From contig NZ_JBDIWA010000002.1 in the NCBI RefSeq assembly GCF_039794105.1, forward strand, positions 1-64,000: a stretch of DNA of 64,000 nt, read 5' to 3'. Source of the stretch: Kuenenia sp039794105. Lineage in GTDB: Bacteria > Planctomycetota > Brocadiia > Brocadiales > Brocadiaceae. The notes under the pieces are model-generated. The model was not told the DNA's origin, did no database searches, and worked only from the letters and a program-made list of their open reading frames with translations. Shown piece after piece: positions 17,355 through 28,000 of the stretch (the first letter of the stretch is position 1; the number at the start of each line of letters is the position of its first letter). A program made the translations under genes and the position numbers.

Positions 17355-18755
17355 ATGATTAGGGCATCAATAATTATACCGACATGTAATCGAGCCGAGT
17401 GGCTGAACACCACCATTCAATCTATAATTGCTCAAGAATGTCCTACCTCAGAATATGAGATTCTTATTGCAGATAACGGCTCGAAAGATAATACAAAAGA
17501 AGTCATAGAGGAACTTATTTTAAAACACCCTTCCTATAATATAAAATACTTATATGAAAAAGAACCAGGTTCAATGTCTGCTAGACATTGCGGTGCATTG
17601 CAGGCTAAAGGAAACATTTTTATCTTCATTGATGATGATGTTGAAGTGGGAGAAGATTGGCTTACTGCAATATCAGAAGCATTTGGAGACGCGTCTGTTC
17701 ATCTTGTTGGAGGACCAAGTATTCCCAAATTTGACACTTCCCCGCCTGATTGGATAAGTAACTATTGCAAAGTAGAAAATGGCCGGGTTACATGTGGACA
17801 TCTCAGCCTTCTGGATATTGGAGACAAAAAAATTGATATAAATTCAATATATATCTGGAGCCTTAACTTTGCCATACGAAAAAAAACGTTTTTTGAAGCA
17901 GGTGGTTTTCACCCATGTGTAATTCCTAAAAAATTGCAACACTTTCAAGGAGATGGAGAAACAGGGCTAAGTCTAAAAATTAAAGAGATGGGATACAAGG
18001 CTGCCTATGACCCTAGAGTAAAAGTATTGCACTATATCCCCAGAGAAAGGTTAACCGTATCCTTCTTTGAAGGACGTAATTATTATCAGGGTGTTTGTGA
18101 TTCCTATACACAAATAAGAAAAAATAATGGTCTATCAAATATAAAAATCCCTGACTACCACATATTTGAGCAATTCTCACCAAACATCCCTGTTTATGAT
18201 CAATATAAACAAATTATTTATAAGCGGATTCATAATGCTTACGTTGACGGGTTTCTTTTCCATCAGGAAGCAGTGCGAAAGAGCAAGACACTCTTGAAAT
18301 GGGTCTTGAAGGAAGACTATTTCAACTACCGGCTTCCGGAGTTAGACCCACAAGAACAACAACAAATTCAAGAGGTGCGTGACCACATTCAAAAACGCTC
18401 CACACAACCACAATGGCCGCAGGCTACGGCTCAGGATATGTTCAAGGAAGCCTTTAACCTTATCAATTCTGACGACATAGTTACTGCTCTATCTAAATTA
18501 GATACCATTGTACATCAGTATCCAAACATGCCAAAAGTAAATCTAACCCGTGCTTTGTGTCTGTCTGCGCTTGCCCGCCCGCAGGAAGCAGTACGTGCCG
18601 CCATTGCTGAATTAACTATTCAGCCGGATAATAAACAGGCAGTAGATATATTATTGAAAAATCAACAGGTGTTATTAGAAGAGATGAAGACTGCATCCCG
18701 GACAACAGTTCAGTTTGTTGAACGTGTACTAAAGTCCAGATTTAACCAGGTTTGA
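17355..18755 (+). CDS. Family 2 glycosyltransferase with C-terminal TPR-like tail
   Basis: 466 aa from the ATG at 17355, chosen because AGGAG lies 9 bases upstream and GT2 proteins begin just before the SIIIPTCNR motif. An in-frame ATG at 17295 has no such support. The GT-A fold shows SIIIPTCNRAEW, ADNGSKDN and the metal-binding FIDDDVEVGEDW. A later HFQGDGETGLSLKI segment would hold the catalytic acid. Residues about 350-466 form helical repeats resembling TPR. Likely transfers a sugar from a nucleotide donor to the surface glycan. Confidence 0.85.
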   Translation: MIRASIIIPTCNRAEWLNTTIQSIIAQECPTSEYEILIADNGSKDNTKEVIEELILKHPSYNIKYLYEKEPGSMSARHCGALQAKGNIFIFIDDDVEVGEDWLTAISEAFGDASVHLVGGPSIPKFDTSPPDWISNYCKVENGRVTCGHLSLLDIGDKKIDINSIYIWSLNFAIRKKTFFEAGGFHPCVIPKKLQHFQGDGETGLSLKIKEMGYKAAYDPRVKVLHYIPRERLTVSFFEGRNYYQGVCDSYTQIRKNNGLSNIKIPDYHIFEQFSPNIPVYDQYKQIIYKRIHNAYVDGFLFHQEAVRKSKTLLKWVLKEDYFNYRLPELDPQEQQQIQEVRDHIQKRSTQPQWPQATAQDMFKEAFNLINSDDIVTALSKLDTIVHQYPNMPKVNLTRALCLSALARPQEAVRAAIAELTIQPDNKQAVDILLKNQQVLLEEMKTASRTTVQFVERVLKSRFNQV

Positions 18756-18855
18756 TTAAACGTATTAAATAATCGGTCAATAACGTGTAATAAATACGTT
18801 GTATATTTTGTGTTTAATTTCATAATATTCTTTAAAAATACCCGGAGAGGATAAA

Positions 18856-19212
18856 ATGCAAACAAATATATTGACAGATGAACAGTATAAAATGCTTTCC
18901 CGAAAATTGATTAATAGCATAGAAAGGCATTTTAAGATAACTCCGTTAAATACTTTAAAACACTATAAATATATATTAAGAAAACCTATTTATATTACGA
19001 TTGAAATGGAAAAGGACATTTTTATAGCATCCTTAGATGATATAGAGGCATTTGCTTATGCTGATACAGAATTTGAAGCAATTAATCGGTTGTGTGAAGA
19101 AATAATCAATATCTATGAAGACTTACAGGCGGACAGAGACAATTTAGATAAATTCCCTAAAAAATGGTTAACCTTCTTAGAGGAGGTTATTGTAAAAAGT
19201 GAAGAAAAATGA
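18856..19212 (+). CDS. HicB-like antitoxin candidate
   Basis: 118 aa, weakly recognised. The central part (PIYITIEMEKDIFIASLDDIEAF followed by DTEFEAINRLCEEI, residues about 46-85) has the partial RNase H-like strand pattern and the T-x-x-EA helix of HicB antitoxins. A CCCGGAGAGG-type site precedes the ATG. It overlaps the next gene by 14 bases. Confidence 0.55.
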   Translation: MQTNILTDEQYKMLSRKLINSIERHFKITPLNTLKHYKYILRKPIYITIEMEKDIFIASLDDIEAFAYADTEFEAINRLCEEIINIYEDLQADRDNLDKFPKKWLTFLEEVIVKSEEK

Positions 19213-19468
19213 AGTAGAAAGGTTATTCAAAAAACTGGAATTGAAGACGCGGTCTACGGGACATAATTATGGGTGGTTGACTGTAAATGATAAGAAGATA
19301 TTAAGGGTTCATTACTCTCATGGGAAAGGGGAAATTCCCGATAAAATTGTATCTAAGATTAGAGGGCAGTTAAAACTATATTTAAAGGATTTCAAAGACT
19401 TAATTGATTGTTCATTGAATTACAACAATTACATCAACATTTTAAAACAAAAGGGAATCATTGATTGA
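19199..19468 (+). CDS. HicA-like toxin candidate
   Basis: 89 aa. It starts at GTG with AGGAGG 12 bases upstream, inside the end of the HicB-like gene. Residues 3-45 (NEVERLFKKLELKTRSTGHN, then LRVHYSHGKGEIP) recall the small double-stranded-RNA-binding-like fold of HicA, including a histidine-containing GHN/HYSHGK pattern. HicA toxins cut mRNA. The gene order antitoxin-toxin is the reverse of classical hicAB but is known in variants. The assignment is by pattern only. Confidence 0.5.
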   Translation: MKKNEVERLFKKLELKTRSTGHNYGWLTVNDKKILRVHYSHGKGEIPDKIVSKIRGQLKLYLKDFKDLIDCSLNYNNYINILKQKGIID

Positions 19469-19661
19469 TAAAATGGGTGAATGGGCATCTAAATTATATT
19501 ACAACCAAGTTTAAAATAGAAAGACAGTTGCAACATAGCGCAGCAAAGCCGCAACCAAAAAGAGTTTAACCACAAAGGACACAAAGAAAAACCTACAAAA
19601 AAAGAAGTTTTTACCTAGTAATACTATATCCCCTGATATGCTGGTTTGATATGTTAAAAAC

Positions 19662-20063
19662 ATGAATAAAATAGAACAAATATTCGACGACTATCGCATG
19701 ATAGCAATTATCATCTATGCCGAATATGAAAAAGAGGGCATTGAATTCTTAACGCCTGATAATTTTTCACAGCAGCTTGCATATATGAAACGTCCTGCCG
19801 GATATACAATTCAGGCGCATATCCACAAGCCCGTTCCAAGAAATGTTAAATATACACAGGAAACCCTGTTTATAAAAAAAGGCAGGGTTAAAATAAATTT
19901 CTATAATGAAGAAAAACAATATCTGAGTTCCAGGACATTGAAAACAGGTGATGTAATCCTGCTTGTTTCGGGCGGTCATGATTTTTTGATGCTTGAAGAT
20001 ACAGAAATGATTGAGGTTAAACAAGGACCTTATGCCGGTGAAGAGGATAAGGAAAGATTTTAA
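19662..20063 (+). CDS. Cupin-fold protein
   Basis: 133 aa. The alternating strands and glycines (GYTIQAHIHKPVPR, TQETLFIKKGRVKINFYN, LKTGDVILLVSGGHDF) match a single small cupin barrel. The usual metal histidines are partly kept (H54 and H56, and the GGHDF histidine). Such proteins in glycan clusters can be sugar isomerases or have no catalytic role. It ends about 70 bases before a broken aminotransferase gene and may share its transcript. Confidence 0.6.
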   Translation: MNKIEQIFDDYRMIAIIIYAEYEKEGIEFLTPDNFSQQLAYMKRPAGYTIQAHIHKPVPRNVKYTQETLFIKKGRVKINFYNEEKQYLSSRTLKTGDVILLVSGGHDFLMLEDTEMIEVKQGPYAGEEDKERF

Positions 20064-20136
20064 TAAATAGAGATTGAGATTGAGGTAGAGAAATGTATAA
20101 GAGTTTCAGGGAAGTGCCTGTATGGTGGCGATAACT

Positions 20137-21246
20137 ATGATCCCCGTTAACGAACCACTGTTAAACGGTAATGAAAAAAAATACCTGGCAGAATGCATCG
20201 ATACCGGCTGGATATCTTCGGAAGGGCCTTTTGTCCGCTGATTTGAACAGGGTATTGCTGCACGTGTATCAAGAAGGTATGGAATCGCTGTAAGCAACGG
20301 CTCTGTTGCGCTGGAAATGGCGGTTGCAGCCCTCGGCATAGGCGAAGGTGACGAGGTTATTATTCCTGCCTTAACTATAATATCCTGTGCTGCCGCTGTC
20401 GTTCGTGCAGGTGCAATACCAGTTTTGGTAGATTCTGATCCTATCACATGGAATATGGACGTCAAACAGATTGAAGCAAGAATCACACCAAAAACAAAGG
20501 CGGTTATGGTTGTTCATATCTACGGTCTTCCTGTGGACATGGATCCTATATTAGAACTGGCAGAAAAATACCGTCTATTGATTATTGAAGATGCGGCAGA
20601 GATGCTCGGACAGACTTACAAGGGACAACCTTGCGGCAGCTTTGGCGATATAAGTACTATGAGTTTTTACCCTAACAAGCATGTAACCACTGGTGAAGGG
20701 GGAATGGTACTAACCAATAACGATACAGTGGCAGAAAAGTGCCGATCACTGAGAAACCTCTGTTTTCAGGCGAAGAAAAGGTTTATCCATGAAGAACTCG
20801 GCTGGAATTTCCGGATGACCAACCTCCAGGCAGCCGTTGGAATCGCCCAGTTAGAACAACTGGATATGTTCGTTGCAAAAAAAAGGAAAATAGGACAAAA
20901 ATATACAGAACTTCTATCAGATATCAAATCAATTGACCTGCCGGTACAAAGAACGGATTATGCAGAAAATATTTATTGGGTTTATGGCATTGTGCTAAAA
21001 GATGAATTCCCGTTTGATGCAGAAGAAGTCATGAAACGATTGGGTGAGAAAGGCATTGGTACCAGGCCATTCTTCTGGCCAATGCATGAACAACCGGTCT
21101 TCAGGAAAATGGGATTATTTAAGAAAGAGTCTTACCCTGTTGCTGAAAGGATTTCCCGCCGCGGATTTTATATACCCAGTGGTTTGGCCCTAACTGGCAG
21201 ACAAATGGAAACCGTTGCCAAAGTATTGCATGAGGTGTTTCAATGA
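20137..21246 (+). pseudogene. DegT/DnrJ/EryC1-type sugar aminotransferase with an in-frame TGA
   Basis: The reading frame starts at 20137 (or ATG 20122) with MIPVNEPLLNGNEKKYL and GWISSEGPFVR, hits TGA at 20239-20241, and continues in the same frame with FEQGIAARVS to the end at 21246. Removing the one stop gives a normal-length PLP aminotransferase of about 370 aa. It has the phosphate-binding SNGSVALE, the aspartate in IIEDAAEM and the lysine in FYPNKHVTTGEGG. An internal ATG at 20317 could start a shorter protein, but it would lack the substrate and phosphate loops. The gene overlaps the next methyltransferase by 4 bases. One C-to-T change of CGA or CAA would explain the stop. Confidence 0.85.
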
Positions 21247-22037
21247 AAGTTTTCGACAAGTATGCAGACTATTACGACCTCATTTACAAAGATAAAGACT
21301 ATGCTGCCGAGGCAGACTTTATTGACGGGTTAATAAAAAAACACCACCCCGGAGCAAAAACGATACTTAATCTGGGGTGTGGCACGGGAAGCCATGATTT
21401 TCTCTTAGCACAAAAAGGCTACAATATTAAAGGCATAGACTGTTCCGAATCTAACATCAAAAAAGCGAACGCAAAACTTACAGACGTCGGTGAATATAAA
21501 AATTGCCTGGATTTTCAGAATGGCGATATTCGCACCTACAGAGCAAACAAAACCTATGACATTGTTATTTCGCTGTTTCATGTAATCAGTTACCAAATTA
21601 CTAATGAGGATTTGAAATCTGTTTTTGAAACTGTAAAGATACCTCTGAATAAAAACGGGCTTTTTATTTTTGATTGCTGGTATGGACCTGCTGTATTGCA
21701 TGTGCGGCCTGAAATAAGAATAAAAGAGGTTGAGAACAACAGAACCCGTATTATCAGGATTGCAGAACCGGAAATATTCCCAAATGAAAACAAGGTTCAC
21801 GTAAACTACCGTCTGCTTGTCGTGGACAAAGTCACCAATAACATTACAGAAATCAGGGAAACTCACCCTATGCGGTATTTATTTAAGCCGGAAATAGATG
21901 AATTATTGTTTGCATCAGGACTTAAGGTGGTTGAATGCGCAGAGTGGATGACCAATAAGTCGCCTGGCTTTGATACATGGAGTATATATTTTATTGCAAC
22001 ACCTCAAATGGACACTAAACAAAAATATTTAAGGTAA
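21243..22037 (+). CDS. Class I SAM-dependent methyltransferase
   Basis: 264 aa. The N-terminus FDKYADYYDLIYKDKDY and the SAM loop ILNLGCGTGSHD (about residues 41-52), with GIDCSE following, are typical of small-molecule and sugar methyltransferases. It begins in an ATGA overlap with the broken aminotransferase gene and ends 2 bases before the giant glycan gene. It probably methylates an amino or deoxy sugar, by position. Confidence 0.85.
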   Translation: MKVFDKYADYYDLIYKDKDYAAEADFIDGLIKKHHPGAKTILNLGCGTGSHDFLLAQKGYNIKGIDCSESNIKKANAKLTDVGEYKNCLDFQNGDIRTYRANKTYDIVISLFHVISYQITNEDLKSVFETVKIPLNKNGLFIFDCWYGPAVLHVRPEIRIKEVENNRTRIIRIAEPEIFPNENKVHVNYRLLVVDKVTNNITEIRETHPMRYLFKPEIDELLFASGLKVVECAEWMTNKSPGFDTWSIYFIATPQMDTKQKYLR

Positions 22038-22039
22038 AA

Positions 22040-25000
22040 ATGAGTAAAGAAACAAACGGGAACAAGAATCAGGCAGTAGCTCTCATTACGGCACACGGTT
22101 GGATTGGAGTTTCAACTCCTGTTGTCATGACGGTCAAGTACCTTGCCAGTAAGGGGTATCTTGTTGATATATACATGACGGAAAATGAACTTTGCAATAA
22201 CCTGGGAATAGCAACGCCAGACATTACGAGTAAGAATATTAAAATTTATAAAAATAAAACACAGAACAGCCACCAAATAATTACTACTTCTTCGGGATTA
22301 AAAATCTATACAACAGATTTAGAATTTGCGGCAAAGTATAGTTCTTCATCGCCTAAAAAATATGGATGGATAATCGGTTTTGATCCGGCAGGATTGATAC
22401 GGGCCGCTCTTCTTGCTTCTGCATGGAATGTTCCTTTTATTTACCACTCCCTTGAATTATGCAGCCAGGAAGACCCCTATAAAGAAATCGAACGAATATT
22501 TTCACAAAAAGCCCTGTTCACGCTGATACAGGATAATGCAAGGGCTGATATTCTTGCCCAAACTAATGGTCTTGATAGAGATAAAATAGAGATAATTTAT
22601 AACAGTTCTCTTGGAGATGCGTCTTCTGAAAAAAGCGACTTTCTTCGGGATACATTTAAGATACAAAAGGACAAAAAAATAGTTTTGGCCACTGGAACCC
22701 TTCTTCCTATTACCTGCATCGACCAGATCATTAAATCAGTAGGCAGTTGGCCAGGTAACTTCGTTCTCGTTTTGCATGGCTGGATACCGGATAAAAATTT
22801 TGAATTAAAAGTCCTGAAAGAAATTGAAACTAAAAAAGATAAAATCTTTCTATCAACGGAAATATTAGGCGTGGAAGAAAAACATAAGGTTTTTCAGTCT
22901 GCCGATATTGGGCTGGCGTTTTATAATCCCATCGATACTAACCTGAAATTTGCCGCCGGATCATCAGGGAAAATATTTGATTTTATGAAAGCAGGCGTAC
23001 CTATTATTGGCAACAACATTCCTGGTATGTCAGAGCTGCTGGAGGGTAACGGTTGCGGAATAGTTGTGAATAATGCATCAGAGATAGGAAATGTACTACA
23101 TAATTTAATGGATCAATATGAAGTATTAAAAAAAGGATGCATGGAAAACTTTCCCAAATATGAATTTGGCCGATGCTATGAAAAACTACTTAATAGAGTA
23201 ATTTCGGAAATTCAGCGTAGTCAACATATGAAAAAAGATTCGCAGGCTATGCTTCCCCTCAATAATACTGCCAGTCAAAACAGACTTCAATCAATGGATG
23301 AGAATATTCTTCGCAACACTGACATCCTTGTTGCTTCTTATCCCCGATCAGGCAATACCTGGGTACGGAATCTTTTAGCAGATATCGTTTTACAGGTACA
23401 TGGTATAAATACTGATACACATCGCTGGGAGGATACTGACCGTATTGTTCCTGACATACATCAAAAACAATTAAATAACATAGACGAACGAATAAAGCTT
23501 CCATACAGACTCATCAAAACACACGATATTTTCAATCCTCTCGTTCAAAAAACCATCTATATTTTTAGAGAAGCATCAGATTCTCTTTGCTCTTACTATC
23601 ATTTTTTAAAAGATATTAGTAACAAAAAAGACCTGGCGGATATTGATAGTTTTTGCATTAATACTCTCGGTGAGTGGTATAAACACGTTCATTCTTATGT
23701 TAATGCCTATACATTAAAAGGAGCTAAAATTCTCTTTGTTTCATATGAACTACTTCACGAAGACCCTATTACGGCGCTTTTATCAATAACTGAATTTCTT
23801 GACCTTGAAGTAAACAAAAAGGTGTGTGTAAGGGCAGTAAAAAACCAGGAATTTCAGAAACATAAAAACCAATCGGTTACTTTTTATAGAAAAGGTATTA
23901 TCGGATCAAGCAGAGAAGAGTTGAAAGAAACAACTCTTAAATATATTAAAGAAAAAGCACTGCCCCTCTATGAAGAAACGAAAAAATTGATTCATCTATC
24001 ACGAATTGAACAAGAACTAGAGCGGGAATTCAATAATCTAAGAAAAACTAACTCTCCCAAGCCAGACGAAAGATTTGATTCTTTTGTCAAAAGTACAATA
24101 AATATTTCTACACAAGCAATTAAAGAAAATCAGTTCGAAGTAGCCTTACGTCTAATTGTAATGGCAAAATACTTCAAAATGCCAGTTTACGGACTAGATT
24201 ACACCCGTGCTCTCTCCTTTTTAGGTATGGGACAAAAAGAATCCGTTGTTGAGGCATTAAAAGAAGAATTGCGCTACTTCCCGCAAAATTCTGAGGCAGA
24301 ATTATTGCTGAAAGATATAATAAAAACATCCCACACGACAGAACCTACTAAATATAACTCCGAATTTCAGGAACTGCTGGATACCGTCAGGCCATACACG
24401 ATGGTTGGAGAAGAACGTCTCCTTGCACTCTATCAATTGGCAAAAAAAGTTTGTGAAATGGATATTCCGGGAAATTTTGTCGAATGTGGAGTAGCAGGAG
24501 GTGGGTCTTCCGTCCTTCTGGCAATGGTTTTGAAACGTTACAGCAAACGGAAACGCATCCTCTTTTCCCTTGACAGCTTCGAGGGAATGCCTGTGCCAAC
24601 TGAAGAAGATATCCATGGGGGAATTGCCGCAGATAGTACAGGATGGGGCACAGGAACTTGCGCTGCTCCTGAAGAATGTGTTCGGGAACTATTCCGGAAA
24701 CTCGGGGTGCTTGATGTTGTAAAAACAGTAAAAGGTTATTTCAAAGATACATTGCCGGCAACACGAAACGAAATAAACCACATTGCTTTTCTACACATGG
24801 ATGGCGACTGGTATGAATCAACACGTGATATACTGACCAATATATACGACTTGGTTGACGGCAATGGTTTTATCCAGGTTGATGACTACGGTTATTGGGA
24901 AGGATGCCGGAAGGCCATCCATGAATTTGAAAAAAACAAGGGCATTCACTTCAATATACAAAAGATAGATGGAACAGGCGTATGGTTTCAAAGACCATCA

Positions 25001-28000
25001 GAAGGGATATCAAACGTCAAACAGGACAAACGCCTTAAACTGCTCAATCTCGGTTGTGGCTCACATTACAAAGAGGGCTGGGTTAATGTTGATTTTAATT
25101 CAACCGGGCCTGGTGTAATTGCCTACAATCTAAACTGTGGCATTCCTTTTGAAGACGGTTCCCTTGACGTAGTTTACCATTCTCATCTACTTGAACACTT
25201 TTCTAAAAACAGTGCCCAAAGGTTTATGAGCGAATGTCACCGCGTCCTGAAAGATGGCGGGATTATTCGTGTGGTTGTTCCGGATCTTGAGCAGATAATT
25301 AAGTGGTATTCAACATTATTGGAAAAATCCCTTAATGGTGATCAAGAGGCGCAAAAACGATACGAATGGATTATGCTGGAGCTTTTTGATCAGATGGTAC
25401 GAAGGGTATCGGGGGGAGAGATGCTTAAATATTGGAAACAAAACCCTATGCCTGCCGAGTCGTTCGTCACAGAAAGGTGTGGTTCTGAGGTGCTCAATGC
25501 AATAAATCATCTGAGAAGCCATTCAAATTTATCCCAGTCTGAAGACCATGTAACTTCGGAGTCTGCGTTGACGAAAGAGCAAGTAGGCCAGTTTGTACTT
25601 TCCGGTCAGAACCATCAGTGGATGTATGACCGTTATTCATTATCCAAATTGCTGAAAGAAGCCGGGTTTGATGAAATCAGGATATGCAGCGCTGATGAAT
25701 CCCGTATTCCTGATTTCAATTCCTACTTTATGGATATCGAACCTGATGGTTCGGTGCGTAAACCTGACTCATTGTTCGTAGAGGCAATTAAAAAGGAAAA
25801 ACTCGTTAAGGCTGAAGGGGAAAAAGCAATAAAAATTGTCCACCTCTGCATGCAGGACTTTGGCGGGGCTGGCGGGGCGGCATACAGGCTTCACCGTGGA
25901 CTTCTTTCTATAGGCGTAAATTCTACAATGGTTGTCCTGAATAAAAAAAGTGAAGACCCAAGCGTAAAGGTGATTCCTGATACATATTCTGGCCATATGA
26001 CTTCATGCATTGATACTCCAAGACATGATTCTTTAACATGGCAGAAACATGCGCAGAGATGGGAAATGTTATTAGCTCATTATCCAAAAAGGCCTGATGG
26101 TTTAGAAGTCTTTCGTGATGCAGATTCTGACGTTCGACTTGATCTTATCAAAGAGGTTCAGGGGGCGGATATCATAAATTTACATTGGGTGAACGGTGTA
26201 TTTGATTGTAAAAGAGCGCCGTCTTCCATGGCAGGGAAGCCTATTGTTTGGACAATGCACGATATGAATCCCTTCACCGGTGGATGTCATTATGCAGGAG
26301 ATTGCAGCCGCTATAAAACGTCGTGCGGGAAATGTCCACAACTGGGATCGGGAAAAGAAAATGACCTTTCAAGCATAGTATGGGAAAAAAGAAGTATTGC
26401 ATATCCATTGCTTAATATAAATGTTGCATCACCGAGCAAATGGCTTGCAAGATGCGCCTCAGAAAGCAGTCTGTTTTCTCAATTTCCTGTTAGTGTTATC
26501 CCAAATGGTTGTCCAATTGACAAATTCAAACCCTACCCTAAAAAAGAAGCCCGTAAGTTTTTCAATATAGCAACGTCCGCAAATGTAATACTTTTTGGAG
26601 CAGACTCTGTAGTTAATAAAAGAAAAGGTTTTGTATATCTTTTAAAGTCTCTGAATAACCTCATATACAATGAAAAACAAAATATTCTCCTTATCACATT
26701 CGGACATATTCCCGATAACATTTTGATAAATATAAAATATCCCGTTAAAAATTTTGGTCATGTTTCAGATCAAAAACAACTTTCCATTATCTATAGCATG
26801 GCCGACCTGTTTGTTATCACTTCACTTGAAGATAATCTTCCAAACACAGTTTTAGAATCTATGGCATGCGGAACACCTGTTGTTGGATTTAATATCGGTG
26901 GCATTCCGGATATGATAGAGCACAAAGAAACAGGATATCTGGCAAAACCAAAAGACATTGATGATCTTACAAAAGGAATTAACTGGATTATATCTTCTTC
27001 TGAAGAAACAAAATTAAATTTATCAAAGAAATGCCGCAAAAAGGTAGAGGAACTGTATGCACTTGAAATCCAGGCAAATAATTACCGCAAATTATATGAA
27101 GAATTATATGAAAAGCATCAATCTATACTAAAAAACGCAAATGAATTAAATAAACAAGCCAAACAAGCCTTACAAAATGATGACATTCAAAGGGCAAAAG
27201 AACTATTAACAAAAGTCCTCAACCAATCACCAAATAACATAAAAGCCCTTAACAACCTTGCCGTTACAAAAATACTCGAAGAAGACTGGAAATCGGCGCA
27301 AGAGACATTGCAAAAAGTCCTTCAACTTGATCCTTCAAATCAAATTGCTCAGGAAAACCAGGAATATCTCAACCAGAAAATTTCTGAGACATTAACAAAT
27401 GAGAAAAAAGCCAGTTCAGATATCAGGAAAGATAACTATCTGGTCTCTGCAGTAGTATCCGTGTACAATTCCTATGAATTTATTCATGGATGCCTGCAAA
27501 CCCTGATCGGACAGACGTTATATGAGAAAGGATTGCTCGAAATTATTATCTTTGACACCGGTTCGGAGCAGGATGAGAAGTCTGTTGTTGTGCGGTGTCA
27601 GCAGAAGTACTCTCATATAAAATATATCAGGACGGAAGAACGCGAAACTATTTACAAGGCATGGAGTCGGGGGTCACAGGCAGCTTCCGGAAAGTATATT
27701 GTCAATACAAATACTGATGACAGACTGAGAAGAGATGCACTGGAACGTATGGCCGAAGTGCTGGAATGCCGAAGTGATGTGGGTATAGTTTATATCGATC
27801 AAATATTGACGGAACATCCGAACGAGACTTTTGCCTATCACCACAAAGATGGTTTCTTAAGGAGACCCGATTTTTCGAGGGAGGTTATTGTCCAAAGAAA
27901 CCCATGCGGCCCGCAGGTAATGTGGAGAAAAAGCCTCCACGAACTGGTTGGATATTTCAACCCTGCATACGAGGTCGCAGGCGATTGGGATTTCTGGCTC

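Noticed and set aside
17295..17355. Upstream ATG for the GT2 gene
   Set aside because: The extra 20 residues have no family match and AGGAG is properly spaced only for the ATG at 17355.
20239..20241. TGA as selenocysteine in the aminotransferase
   Set aside because: The position is not catalytic in this family, other interrupted genes carry TAG or TAA, and I saw no obvious stable hairpin just after the TGA.
21405..21866. 153-codon minus-strand frame within the methyltransferase gene
   Set aside because: Antisense to a gene with intact SAM motifs; no start signal.
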